A stretch of 15,214 nt of DNA from Chersky-822 sp035509195 (GCA_035509195.1 DATJLT010000335.1:1-15214), one strand, 5' to 3'; counted from the first letter of the stretch, positions 7,653-14,898 are shown. Translations and numbers: made by a program. The notes: generated by a model not told the origin, from the sequence alone.

Positions 7653-10553
7653 ATGGCGACTAGTGCGCCCAGAGGTGCGCCCAGAGGTGCGCCCCGCGGA
7701 CAAGGTGCACCCTCCAAGGCTGCGTCGGCTAAGGGCACGCCGGCTAAAGGCGTGCCTGCCAAGGGCGGATCGGCCAAGGGCACGTCGCGTCCGGTGAGCG
7801 GGCCGGGCTCGGCTGGCGGGCGGCGTCCTGGCACGGCGGGACCGTCACGGGCCAGCGGTCCGCGCGGCAGTTCCGCGCGGGCCTCGGCGGGCCGGGGTCC
7901 GGCTCAGCGGGGCAGTGCAGCGTCAAAGCGCGGCAGCACGCCCTACTACCGGAGTGCGCAGGTGCCGCAGCGGTCGCTGGCGGCAGGAATGCGGGCATCG
8001 CATAATCCGATCCTCATACTTCTCGGCTGGATCGCTGCCGTCATCGCGGCGATCTGGCTGGAGGTCGCGAGGGGAGCCGGGTGGGTCGCGCGGGCGTTCG
8101 GCAGCAGCGCGCGCGAGCTTGACCCTGCCCATCGCAGGGACGGTCTGGGGCTGGGCGTTCTCGCGGCCGCGCTGGTGGCGGCGGGGGCGGCCTGGTGGCA
8201 TCTCGGGTCGCCGTTCGGGCACGCTCTCACGGCTCTGGTGCGCGGGGCGTTCGGCGTCGGGGCCTGGATCATTCCCGTGCTGCTTGCCTTGCTTGCCTGG
8301 CGGCTGCTGCGGCATCCAGACAAGAACGCGCACTCCGGCCGGATGGTGATCGGCTGGACGGCCTTGCTTGCCGGGGCGCTCGGCATCGTGCACATCGCGC
8401 TCGGCAGTCCTTCGCCTTCTTCTGGCAAGGACGCCATGCAGACCTCTGGCGGCCTGATCGGCTACGTGATCTCGGCGCCGCTGCGTGCGCTGCTTACGTC
8501 GTGGGTAGCGGTGCCGCTGCTGGCGCTGCTCGCCGCGTTCGGTCTGCTCGTGGTGACGGGGACGCCGCTGCACCGGGTGCGAGAGCGATTCGAGGAGTTC
8601 GCCTACCTGATGCGCAACTTGCGCGGCATCAGCGAGGTGGAGGTCGAGGACCAGGGCCTGGGCGGCGATCTGGCGCAGACCAGGGCGGGCAGGCGCAGAA
8701 CCGCGGGCGCGATCGAGGCAGGCGCGGCAGACCAGCCCTACGACACGCCGCTGCTCGGCGGGCTGATGTTCCGCGGCGGCGGCCGGGGAGCCAGGCAGGC
8801 GGCGGCGGCGCGACTGTTCGAGGAACAGCAACTCGCCGGCCAGCCTGGTGAGGCGGACGGGCCGGGCGACGCCGAGGACCTGGCCGGTGCCGGGGCGAGC
8901 GCGGCGGACGCTGGCCGCCGCCGTTCAGACGACGAGGTGATGGCCGAGGTACTGAACTTCGGCGCCGGCGGTGGTCGCGCTGTTCCCGAGCTGAGCGGTT
9001 CAGTAACGGGCAGGCAGACTGGGCAGGCGCCGGCCGTCCCAGGAGCCGACCGGGTCGGCGAGCAGCTCACGCTGCCAGGGGAGACCTCGTCTAGCTATAC
9101 GCTGCCGCCTGCGGCGCTGCTGAAGCCGGGCACGGCGCCGAAGGCGCGGACACGGGCGAATGACGCGATGGTCGAGGCCCTGACGATGGTGCTCGAGCAG
9201 TTCGAGGTCGATGCCCAGGTGACCGGGTTCACGCGGGGCCCGACGGTGACCAGGTACGCGATCGAGCTCGGTCCCGCTGTGAAGGTGGAGCGGGTCACCG
9301 CACTGTCGAAGAACATCGCGTACGCGGTAAAGAGCGCTGACGTCCGGATCTTGTCGCCGATTCCCTGTAAGTCGGCGATCGGGATCGAGATACCGAACAC
9401 CGACAGGGAGATCGTCTCGCTCGGGGATGTGCTGCGCTCGCCGGTGGCCGAGTCCGACCATCATCCGATGATCGTGGGCCTCGGCAAGGATGTCGAGGGC
9501 CGGACGGTGGTGGCGAACCTGGCGAAGATGCCGCATATCCTCATCGCCGGCGCGACCGGTGCGGGCAAGTCGACGTGCATTAACGGGCTGATCACCTCGA
9601 TCCTGATCCGGGCCACGCCCGATGAGGTCCGGATGATCCTGATCGATCCCAAGCGCGTCGAGCTGACCGCGTACGCGGGGATACCGCACCTGATCACGGC
9701 GATCATCACGAACCCGAAGAAGGCCGCCGACGCCCTCGCGTGGGTGGTGGGGGAGATGGACCGCAGGTATGACGACCTGGCGGCGTCCGGGTTCAGGCAC
9801 ATGGATGACTTCAACAAGGCGGTGCGTGCGGGTAAGGTCACGGCGCCTCCCGGCTCGGAGCGGGAGTACGTGCCTTACCCGTACCTGCTGGTGATCGTCG
9901 ACGAGCTTGCCGACCTGATGATGGTCGCGCCGAGGGACGTGGAAGACGCGATCGTGCGGATCACTCAGCTCGCGCGGGCGGCGGGGATTCACCTGGTGCT
10001 GGCGACGCAGCGGCCGAGCGTGGACGTGGTTACGGGGCTGATCAAGGCCAACGTGCCGTCGCGGCTGGCGTTCGCGACCTCCTCGCTGACCGACAGCCGG
10101 GTCATTCTCGATCAGCCAGGGGCGGAGAAGCTGGTCGGCCAGGGTGACGCCTTGTTCTTGCCCATGGGGGCAAGCAAGCCGATCAGGCTGCAGAACGCCT
10201 ACGTCACGGAAAAAGAGATACGCGAGATCGTCAACCACTGCAAGAAGCAGGCCGAGCCTGACTACCGTGAAGATGTCACGGCGGCCGAGGGCACCAAGCG
10301 CGAGGTCGACGCGGACATTGGCGATGACCTCGAGCTCCTGTTGCAGGCCGCCGAGCTGGTCGTCAGTACCCAGTTCGGCTCGACGTCCATGCTCCAGCGC
10401 AAGCTCAGGGTCGGCTTCGCTAAGGCTGGCCGGCTGATGGACTTGCTGGAAAGCCGCGGCGTGGTCGGGCCGAGCGAGGGTTCCAAGGCCAGAGAGGTCC
10501 TGATCAGGCCCGATGACCTGGAGGAACTGCTCGGCTCCCTGCGCGGAGGCTGA
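7653..10553 (+). CDS. ftsK: DNA translocase FtsK/SpoIIIE family
   Basis: Membrane-anchored, septum-associated ATPase that pumps chromosomal DNA during division or sporulation septation; 966 aa. Residues 1-~116 are a basic Ala/Gly/Lys/Pro/Ser-rich tail with short repeats. Four to five membrane segments follow at roughly 118-138, 165-183, 197-218, 231-251 and 283-302, then an acidic/Ala-rich linker (~340-500). The motor carries Walker A G-A-T-G-A-G-K-S-T at 633-641 and Walker B L-L-V-I-V-D-E at 745-751. The C-terminal winged-helix gamma domain (~890-960, with S-T-S-x-L-Q-R-x-L) would read polarity sequences on DNA. The ATG at 7653 is the first in the frame and may be leaderless. The long tail could mean that the true start is later, but its repeats stay in frame and its codon use is normal. 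Confidence 0.96.
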   Translation: MATSAPRGAPRGAPRGQGAPSKAASAKGTPAKGVPAKGGSAKGTSRPVSGPGSAGGRRPGTAGPSRASGPRGSSARASAGRGPAQRGSAASKRGSTPYYRSAQVPQRSLAAGMRASHNPILILLGWIAAVIAAIWLEVARGAGWVARAFGSSARELDPAHRRDGLGLGVLAAALVAAGAAWWHLGSPFGHALTALVRGAFGVGAWIIPVLLALLAWRLLRHPDKNAHSGRMVIGWTALLAGALGIVHIALGSPSPSSGKDAMQTSGGLIGYVISAPLRALLTSWVAVPLLALLAAFGLLVVTGTPLHRVRERFEEFAYLMRNLRGISEVEVEDQGLGGDLAQTRAGRRRTAGAIEAGAADQPYDTPLLGGLMFRGGGRGARQAAAARLFEEQQLAGQPGEADGPGDAEDLAGAGASAADAGRRRSDDEVMAEVLNFGAGGGRAVPELSGSVTGRQTGQAPAVPGADRVGEQLTLPGETSSSYTLPPAALLKPGTAPKARTRANDAMVEALTMVLEQFEVDAQVTGFTRGPTVTRYAIELGPAVKVERVTALSKNIAYAVKSADVRILSPIPCKSAIGIEIPNTDREIVSLGDVLRSPVAESDHHPMIVGLGKDVEGRTVVANLAKMPHILIAGATGAGKSTCINGLITSILIRATPDEVRMILIDPKRVELTAYAGIPHLITAIITNPKKAADALAWVVGEMDRRYDDLAASGFRHMDDFNKAVRAGKVTAPPGSEREYVPYPYLLVIVDELADLMMVAPRDVEDAIVRITQLARAAGIHLVLATQRPSVDVVTGLIKANVPSRLAFATSSLTDSRVILDQPGAEKLVGQGDALFLPMGASKPIRLQNAYVTEKEIREIVNHCKKQAEPDYREDVTAAEGTKREVDADIGDDLELLLQAAELVVSTQFGSTSMLQRKLRVGFAKAGRLMDLLESRGVVGPSEGSKAREVLIRPDDLEELLGSLRGG

Positions 10554-10568
10554 GCGCCTCATTGGCGT

Positions 10569-10589
10569 GGTTATGGTGAAGGCCATACC
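10569..10589 (+). terminator. Weak hairpin downstream of ftsK
   Basis: TATGG (10572-10576) pairs with CCATA (10583-10587) around a 6-nt loop. The stem extends by GG/CC (10569-10570 with 10588-10589) if T10571 is bulged out. It begins 16 nt after the ftsK stop. There is no T-tract, so a terminator role is only a suggestion. Confidence 0.2.
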
Positions 10590-10645
10590 CGCGCCCGGGG
10601 TTTGCCACTCCGCTTGCGGGCAGGAGGAGTGGTGAGGTCGTCGTT

Positions 10646-10675
10646 ATGAAAATGCTCCTCAGGATTAGCTGGTAG
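10646..10675 (+). CDS. Possible 9-residue leader peptide upstream of the rodZ-like gene
   Basis: ATG at 10646 opens nine codons, M-K-M-L-L-R-I-S-W, closed by TAG at 10673-10675. GAGG at 10634-10637 lies 8 nt before the ATG, a good ribosome binding site spacing. The stop codon coincides with the first arm of the interleaved inverted repeats that follow, so a ribosome ending here would cover that arm. An ORF this short can arise by chance, and no promoter is clear for it. Confidence 0.22.
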   Translation: MKMLLRISW

Positions 10676-10732
10676 ACACCGTGCCACACGTCCCCGGATG
10701 GTAGCTAGGTGTCTATGCTGGGTCATCCGGGG
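10673..10732 (+). promoter_or_regulatory. Interleaved inverted repeats before the rodZ-like gene (possible pseudoknot or operator)
   Basis: Two perfect inverted repeats have crossing arms. TAGACACC (10673-10680) pairs with GGTGTCTA (10708-10715), and CCCCGGATG (10692-10700) pairs with CATCCGGGG (10724-10732). The order A-B-A'-B' is that of an H-type pseudoknot, with connecting segments of 11, 7 and 8 nt around 8- and 9-bp stems. These lengths are sterically workable. The element ends 23 nt before the GGAGG of the rodZ-like gene. If transcription begins at the -10 inside it, the 9-bp repeat would instead be a DNA operator around the promoter. Confidence 0.45.
10714..10719 (+). promoter_or_regulatory. 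Putative -10 element for the rodZ-like gene
   Basis: TATGCT fits TANNNT and would place the transcription start near 10726, giving a leader of about 40 nt that includes the GGAGG at 10756-10760. No recognisable -35 lies 17-18 nt upstream. It sits between the arms of the 9-bp inverted repeat and overlaps the last arm of the 8-bp one, so a protein bound to the repeats could control it. Confidence 0.3.
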
Positions 10733-10766
10733 GAGCGGAGCATCTAAGTGAGCGTGGAGGCGGGGC

Positions 10767-11513
10767 GTGACCATCGGTGACGCGCTGGCAGCGGGACGCC
10801 GCCAGGCCGGAATGACCGTGACGCAGGTTAGCCAGCGCACTTGCATCAGGGAAACGATCATCCGCGGCATCGAGCGCGGCGACTTCTCCGGCTGCGGAGG
10901 CGACTTTTACGCACGCGGGCACATCAGGAGCATCGCGAAGGCAGTGGGCGTCGACCCTGAGCCGCTGATCGAGGAATACGACGAGACCATGGGCGCGCCG
11001 CGGGCGATCAGCGCCGCCGACGTGTTCCAGCCGGTGACGCCGGTGCGAATGAAGGAGCGGCGCCGGCCCAACTGGACGGCAGCCATGGCGGTCGCCCTGG
11101 TGGCCGCCGGAGGGGTTTACGGCTACGTCCACTTCTACGTCCACCACACGGCTACGGGCCATACCGCGCTGCAGACCGTGAAGTCCACACCAGACGCGCA
11201 CTCCAAGCCGCTTGTCAAACCGACGCCTAAGGTGCACAAGCCGCGCCGCCTGGATATCAAGATCTCGGCGACCCAGGACTCGTGGGTCGTGCTCACTTCG
11301 AGGGCAACTGGCGTGACGATCTTCCAGGGAATGGTCTACGCCGGGCAGTCACTCCAGTGGTTCGAGCGGCACGCGGTGACGCTCCAGCTCGATAATCCGA
11401 CGGGCATCACCGTGGTAGTGAACGGCAAGAAGGAGTCACACTCCCGCGCGCCGACGCCGATCACCGTGAACCTGGCCCTCGGCGGCTCAGGGAAGGCCGC
11501 TTCCCGGTCCTAG
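10767..11513 (+). CDS. RodZ-like membrane-anchored HTH protein (DUF4115)
   Basis: 248-aa single-pass membrane protein. Residues ~3-70 form a RodZ/HTH_25-type helix-turn-helix, including G-D-A-L-A-A-G-R-R at 4-12 and the conserved C-G-G-D-F-Y-A-R-G-H at 43-52. A basic stretch (K-E-R-R-R at 96-100) precedes one membrane helix at about 104-125. A Pro/Lys/His-rich linker follows, then a C-terminal beta-rich DUF4115 domain (~160-240) with S-W-V-V-L-T, F-Q-G and G-Q-S-L-Q-W. RodZ links the MreB cytoskeleton to the cell-wall machinery in rod-shaped bacteria; its role in actinobacteria is less clear. The GTG at 10767 has GGAGG 6 nt upstream. It lies between ftsK and rimO, its usual place in this phylum as I recall it. 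Confidence 0.85.
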   Translation: MTIGDALAAGRRQAGMTVTQVSQRTCIRETIIRGIERGDFSGCGGDFYARGHIRSIAKAVGVDPEPLIEEYDETMGAPRAISAADVFQPVTPVRMKERRRPNWTAAMAVALVAAGGVYGYVHFYVHHTATGHTALQTVKSTPDAHSKPLVKPTPKVHKPRRLDIKISATQDSWVVLTSRATGVTIFQGMVYAGQSLQWFERHAVTLQLDNPTGITVVVNGKKESHSRAPTPITVNLALGGSGKAASRS

Positions 11514-11530
11514 CCGCAAAAGGGCTGCGG
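11514..11530 (+). other. Small hairpin between the rodZ-like gene and rimO
   Basis: CCGCA (11514-11518) and TGCGG (11526-11530) form a perfect 5-bp stem with a 7-nt loop, directly after the TAG stop of the rodZ-like gene and just before the putative rimO -10. It is too short to call a terminator with confidence. Confidence 0.2.
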
Positions 11531-11531
11531 G

Positions 11532-11537
11532 TAGTCT
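11532..11537 (+). promoter_or_regulatory. Putative -10 element for leaderless rimO transcript
   Basis: TAGTCT matches TANNNT and ends 6 nt before the rimO GTG at 11544, the expected spacing when the start codon is the first transcribed base. No Shine-Dalgarno sequence precedes the GTG. No clear -35 is visible. Confidence 0.4.
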
Positions 11538-11543
11538 GCCGGT

Positions 11544-13049
11544 GTGCCATCGAGTGGATCACTGCCAGACGCCAGGCGTTCTGTTCGCCTTATCACTTTG
11601 GGCTGCGCCAGGAACGAGGTCGACTCTGAGGAGCTGGCCGGCCGTCTCGAGGCTGGCGGCTGGGCGCTGACCGACGACGATAAGCCCGACGTGATCCTGG
11701 TCAATACCTGCGGGTTCATTCAGGCGGCCAAGCAGGAGTCGATCGACGAACTGCTCGGCGCGGCGGATTCCGGTGCGGCGGTGGTCGCCGCGGGGTGCCT
11801 GGCAGAAAGGTATGGCAGCGGCCTGGCAGAGGCGCTTCCCGAGGCACAGGTGCTGAGCTTTGACGACTACGCCTCGATCAGCGACCGGCTCGACGAGGTG
11901 GCGGCGGGGAAGCGCTGGAAGGCACACGAGCCTTCTGACCGGCGGAAGCTGCTGCCGATCTCGCCGGCCGGACGGCCGGGGACTTCCTCTGTTCACGTGC
12001 CAGGGCACGGGTCGCTGGTGCCTGACCTGCCTGCTGGCCTGGCCCCGGCTTCCGGGCCTCGCGTGGTGCGGCGGCGGCTCGGCGGCGGTCCCGTGGCGCC
12101 GCTGAAGATCGCCTCGGGATGCGACCGGCGGTGCAGCTTTTGCGCGATCCCGGCGTTCCGCGGCGCGTTCATCTCGCGGCCGCCCGCAGACCTGCTGGCC
12201 GAAGCGGGCTGGCTGGCCGGGCACGGGGCCAGGGAACTGCTGCTGGTCAGTGAGAATTCGACCTCTTACGGCAAGGACCTGGGCGACTTGCGGCTGCTCG
12301 AGTCGCTGCTGCCCGAGCTGGCTTCCCTGCCGGGAATTGACCGGGTAAGGGTCAGTTACCTGCAGCCCGCCGAGGTCAGGCCCGGCCTGGTCGAGGTCAT
12401 GGCGGGTACGCCAGGCGTGGCCAGGTACTTCGACCTGTCGTTCCAGCACGCCAGCGGCTCTGTACTGCGGTCGATGCGGCGGTTCGGCGACGCGGAGCGG
12501 TTCCTCGGGCTGATCAGGCAGATCAGGCAGCTCGCGCCCGAGGCGGGGATCAGGTCCAACTTCATCGTGGGTTTCCCTGGCGAGACCTTTGAGGACGTGG
12601 AGATCCTGACCTCCTTCCTTGCCGAGGCGCGGCTGGACGCGATCGGGATCTTCGGGTACTCCGATGAGGACGGTACAGAGGCGGCCTCGCTGCCGGGACA
12701 GCTCGCCGAACAGGAGATCGCTGACCGGGTCGGGGAAGTTGCCGCGCTGGCCGATGAGCTGATGGACCAGCGCGCCTCCGAGCGGGTCGGCGAGATCCAC
12801 GAGGTGCTGATCGAGGAGGCCGTCGGAGGCGTCTACACGGGGCGCGGCGAGCATCAGGCTCCGGAGGTCGACGGGACGACGGAGGTGGTTTCCTCGCGGC
12901 CCCTCGCCGCAGGTGAGCTGGTCCGTGCGCGGGTATCAGGGTCAGAGGGGGTGGACCTGGTGGCGGACCTCATCGATGAGCCTTCTGGCGCACCCGGCGG
13001 GGCCGGCGTGCCGCTTGAGCGTCTAGGATCGCCGCGTCGCCTTGGCTAG
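11544..13049 (+). CDS. rimO: Ribosomal protein S12 methylthiotransferase
   Basis: Radical-SAM enzyme that methylthiolates the conserved aspartate of ribosomal protein S12; 501 aa, cytosolic. The N-terminal MTTase domain carries the three cluster cysteines Cys21 (L-G-C-A-R-N), Cys56 (N-T-C-G-F) and Cys85 (A-A-G-C-L). The radical-SAM motif is C-D-R-R-C-S-F-C with Cys193, Cys197 and Cys200. A TRAM domain occupies about 430-490. About 50 residues rich in Pro and Gly (130-185) lie between the first two domains. The L-G-C-A-R-N and F-R-G motifs favour RimO over the tRNA enzyme MiaB. The GTG at 11544 gives the normal N-terminus. The last 8 nt overlap the start of pgsA. Confidence 0.95.
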   Translation: MPSSGSLPDARRSVRLITLGCARNEVDSEELAGRLEAGGWALTDDDKPDVILVNTCGFIQAAKQESIDELLGAADSGAAVVAAGCLAERYGSGLAEALPEAQVLSFDDYASISDRLDEVAAGKRWKAHEPSDRRKLLPISPAGRPGTSSVHVPGHGSLVPDLPAGLAPASGPRVVRRRLGGGPVAPLKIASGCDRRCSFCAIPAFRGAFISRPPADLLAEAGWLAGHGARELLLVSENSTSYGKDLGDLRLLESLLPELASLPGIDRVRVSYLQPAEVRPGLVEVMAGTPGVARYFDLSFQHASGSVLRSMRRFGDAERFLGLIRQIRQLAPEAGIRSNFIVGFPGETFEDVEILTSFLAEARLDAIGIFGYSDEDGTEAASLPGQLAEQEIADRVGEVAALADELMDQRASERVGEIHEVLIEEAVGGVYTGRGEHQAPEVDGTTEVVSSRPLAAGELVRARVSGSEGVDLVADLIDEPSGAPGGAGVPLERLGSPRRLG

Positions 13050-13650
13050 GCCAGGGGACGCGGGCGAGCGGCGGCCCAGCCTGATCAACGTGGCTAACGG
13101 GCTGACCGTGCTGCGGCTGGCCCTGGTGCCTGTGTTCGTGCTTCTCCTGGTTTCTGACACGACGACGTCGAGGATCGCGGCCTTCGTGGTGTTCGGGGTG
13201 GCCTCGTTCACCGATCTGCTCGACGGAGAGCTAGCCAGGCGCCACGGCCTGATCACCGAGTTCGGCAAGATCGCCGATCCGATCGCGGACAAGGCACTGA
13301 CCGGCTCGGCGCTGATAACGCTGTCCGCGCTCGGCGAGCTGTCGTGGTGGGTCACCGGCGTCATCATGGTGCGCGAGGTCGGCGTGACCCTGCTGAGATT
13401 CTGGGTCATCAGGCGCGGAGTGATCCCGGCCAGCCGGGGCGGCAAAGTTAAAACTGTGCTACAGATGGTCGGCATCGGCCTCTACATCTTGCCGGTGAGC
13501 ATTGGCCTTGTCCGGCCAGGCGTGATGCTCGCCGCGGTCGTGGTTACGGTGGTGACCGGGGCAGATTACCTGGTGAGGGCCATCCAGCTGCGCCGCCGTC
13601 CGGCACCTGGCACTTCGCGTTCCGAGGTTCTCGCGGAAGACAAAAGCTGA
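13042..13650 (+). CDS. pgsA: CDP-diacylglycerol-glycerol-3-phosphate 3-phosphatidyltransferase
   Basis: Integral membrane CDP-alcohol phosphatidyltransferase (202 aa) that makes phosphatidylglycerol phosphate, the precursor of phosphatidylglycerol and cardiolipin. The complete family signature is present: Asp58, Asp61, Gly62, Ala65, Arg66, Gly75, Asp79 and Asp83 at canonical spacing. Hydrophobic segments at about 20-38, 42-57, 85-110 and 145-180 fit the six-helix fold. The TTG at 13042 is used because an in-frame stop lies just upstream (13024) and the next start, GTG 13090, would cut into the conserved N-A-N-x-L-T-x-L-R type N-terminus. It overlaps rimO by 8 nt, so coupling is likely. Other members of the family (phosphatidylinositol phosphate synthase) are less likely given the rimO context. 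Confidence 0.9.
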   Translation: MARPGDAGERRPSLINVANGLTVLRLALVPVFVLLLVSDTTTSRIAAFVVFGVASFTDLLDGELARRHGLITEFGKIADPIADKALTGSALITLSALGELSWWVTGVIMVREVGVTLLRFWVIRRGVIPASRGGKVKTVLQMVGIGLYILPVSIGLVRPGVMLAAVVVTVVTGADYLVRAIQLRRRPAPGTSRSEVLAEDKS

Positions 13651-13655
13651 TTACA

Positions 13656-13674
13656 GTGTTACATGCAAGAACAC
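13656..13674 (+). promoter_or_regulatory. Small inverted repeat upstream of the ClgR-like gene
   Basis: GTGTT (13656-13660) and AACAC (13670-13674) are inverted 5-bp arms with a 9-nt spacer, just after the pgsA stop. It could be an operator for the downstream regulator or a stray short match. A TANNNT -10 candidate (TACGGT, 13713-13718) lies further down, without a clear -35. Confidence 0.2.
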
Positions 13675-13758
13675 GCGCCTATGCCCTCTCCCGCATGGTC
13701 CGGCTGGCCAGGTACGGTGGAGGTGTAAGCGGCCAGTCCTTCGGGAAGGAATGCGGCA

Positions 13759-14352
13759 ATGGTCCTGCTTCGTCACTTGCTGGGTGACGCGCTGCGGCGC
13801 CTGCGCCTGCGGCAGGGTCGCACCCTCCGCGAGGTGTCAGCCTCGGCGCGAGTTTCGCTCGGATACCTCTCTGAGGTAGAGCGCGGCCAGAAGGAGGCCT
13901 CGTCCGAGCTTCTCGCTGCGATCTGCGCAGCGCTTGCGACGCCGCTTTCCCAGGTTCTCCGCGAAGTCTCCGACAACTTCGCGCTCGCTGAGCTGCAGAG
14001 CGAGCCCGTGTTCGCGGATGTGATGGAGCCGGCCATCGAGGTGGCTGGCGCCGGTGCCGTGCCGGCGCACGGCAGCACAGATGCAGACCAGCTTCCCGTG
14101 GCGTCGGCGTCACGCACAGGCACCGCCGTGGCCGACCGCGTCAAGCCGCTTCAGTCCGCCGGGCAGATCAAGACCGGGCCGCTCCGCGGCGCTCAGGTCC
14201 CCGTGGGCCAGGTGCCCGTTGGGCAGAAGGTGGCCGTCACCGCCGCGACCTCGCGGCTGCCGATCGGCGCGGGCCTCGATGACCCGGTCTTCGATCAGGT
14301 TGCCCGCGTAGCGCGGGACATCAGGGACATCACCGACATGGTGCCGGTTTAA
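13759..14352 (+). CDS. XRE-family transcriptional regulator, ClgR-like
   Basis: 197-aa DNA-binding protein. Residues ~8-67 form an XRE helix-turn-helix (T-L-R-E-V-S, S-L-G-Y-L-S-E-V-E-R-G at 33-43) very like ClgR, the actinobacterial activator of clp protease and related stress genes. Residues ~85-197 form a long, Ala/Val/Gly-rich tail that the short mycobacterial ClgR lacks. It includes a duplicated V-P-V-G-Q (147-156) and ends in M-V-P-V rather than a di-alanine-type degradation tag. The ATG at 13759 has GGGAAGGA (13743-13750) 8 nt upstream. The position after rimO-pgsA supports the assignment, but regulation of clp genes is inferred from homology only. Confidence 0.8.
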   Translation: MVLLRHLLGDALRRLRLRQGRTLREVSASARVSLGYLSEVERGQKEASSELLAAICAALATPLSQVLREVSDNFALAELQSEPVFADVMEPAIEVAGAGAVPAHGSTDADQLPVASASRTGTAVADRVKPLQSAGQIKTGPLRGAQVPVGQVPVGQKVAVTAATSRLPIGAGLDDPVFDQVARVARDIRDITDMVPV

Positions 14353-14358
14353 GGCGAC

Positions 14359-14823
14359 TTAGTGGCTGAGGCGGGCTTCCCAGGAGCCGGGGAGGTCGGC
14401 GAGGGAACGCACGCTTTCCGGAAGTGAGCCAGAGACTACGTGCGCGAGCGTGACTTCCTCGAGGATCGCCCTCTCATTGGCGCGGAGCGCGATCCATACG
14501 GTCTGCAGCGGCTCGGCCGCCCCGATGTAGCCGAGGTTCTCAGGCCGCTCGCCGCGCACGCCGAGCAGCGGTCCGTCGATTGCCCTGATGATGTCCGCCA
14601 GCGAGATCTCATTGGCCGGCCTGGCCAGCCAGAATCCGCCATCAGGGCCGCGCTGGCTGCGCACCAGGCCGGCGCGGCGAAGCTGGGTCAAGATCGCCTC
14701 TAGGAACTTCGCCGGGATCTGCTGAGCCCGCGCGAGCTGGTCTGAGGTGACGTGTCCTTCGCGTGACGCCGCGAGTTCTATAGCGGCGCGCAACGCGTAG
14801 TCGGCCCGTGCTGACAAACGCAT
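14359..14823 (-). CDS. Rrf2-family transcriptional regulator without cysteines
   Basis: 154-aa winged-helix regulator of the Rrf2 family. It has the typical N-terminus M-R-L-S-A-R-A-D-Y-A-L-R, a recognition region (~25-48, I-P-A-K-F-L-E-A-I-L), the wing G-P-D-G-G-F at 59-64 and S-L-A-D-I-I-R-A-I-D at 74-83. IscR and NsrR use three cysteines to hold an Fe-S cluster; here there is no cysteine at all. I start at ATG 14823 because it gives the standard family N-terminus and a -10 lies 7 nt upstream; starts at 14832 or 14862 would add 3 or 13 residues. It ends 6 bp from the stop of the ClgR-like gene (tail to tail) and is divergent from the LURP-one-related gene. Confidence 0.88.
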   Translation of the reverse strand: MRLSARADYALRAAIELAASREGHVTSDQLARAQQIPAKFLEAILTQLRRAGLVRSQRGPDGGFWLARPANEISLADIIRAIDGPLLGVRGERPENLGYIGAAEPLQTVWIALRANERAILEEVTLAHVVSGSLPESVRSLADLPGSWEARLSH

Positions 14824-14830
14824 ACCAAGC

Positions 14831-14836
14831 ATTATG
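14831..14836 (-). promoter_or_regulatory. Putative -10 element for leaderless Rrf2 gene
   Basis: On the minus strand CATAAT, five of six matches to TATAAT, ends 7 nt before the ATG at 14823. This again suggests transcription starting at the start codon. No Shine-Dalgarno sequence is present there. Confidence 0.4.
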
Positions 14837-14898
14837 CCGTGCGTCACCCGGCGTTCGGCCACGCGGTGCTGGTCGTGGCTGGATCTGCCGCCGTCCGC

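Noticed and set aside
7589..7834. Minus-strand ORF whose translation looks like pentapeptide repeats (P-L-A-D-P, P-L-A-G-T and so on).
   Set aside because: It is the antisense image of the repetitive FtsK N-terminal tail. The repeat arises from the 12-15 bp periodicity of that coding sequence, and there is no ribosome binding site.
9000..10586. 528-codon open frame antisense to ftsK.
   Set aside because: Long antisense frames are common in high-GC DNA. The translation is rich in Arg, His and Asp with no family motif, while the plus strand has full FtsK motifs.
10554..10766. A tRNA or known riboswitch in the ftsK-rodZ gap.
   Set aside because: No acceptor/anticodon/T-arm pattern could be traced, and the layout matches no riboswitch consensus I know; kept only as an unassigned structured element.
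11559..12854. 431-codon open frame antisense to rimO.
   Set aside because: Same explanation; the plus strand carries the RimO cysteine motifs throughout.
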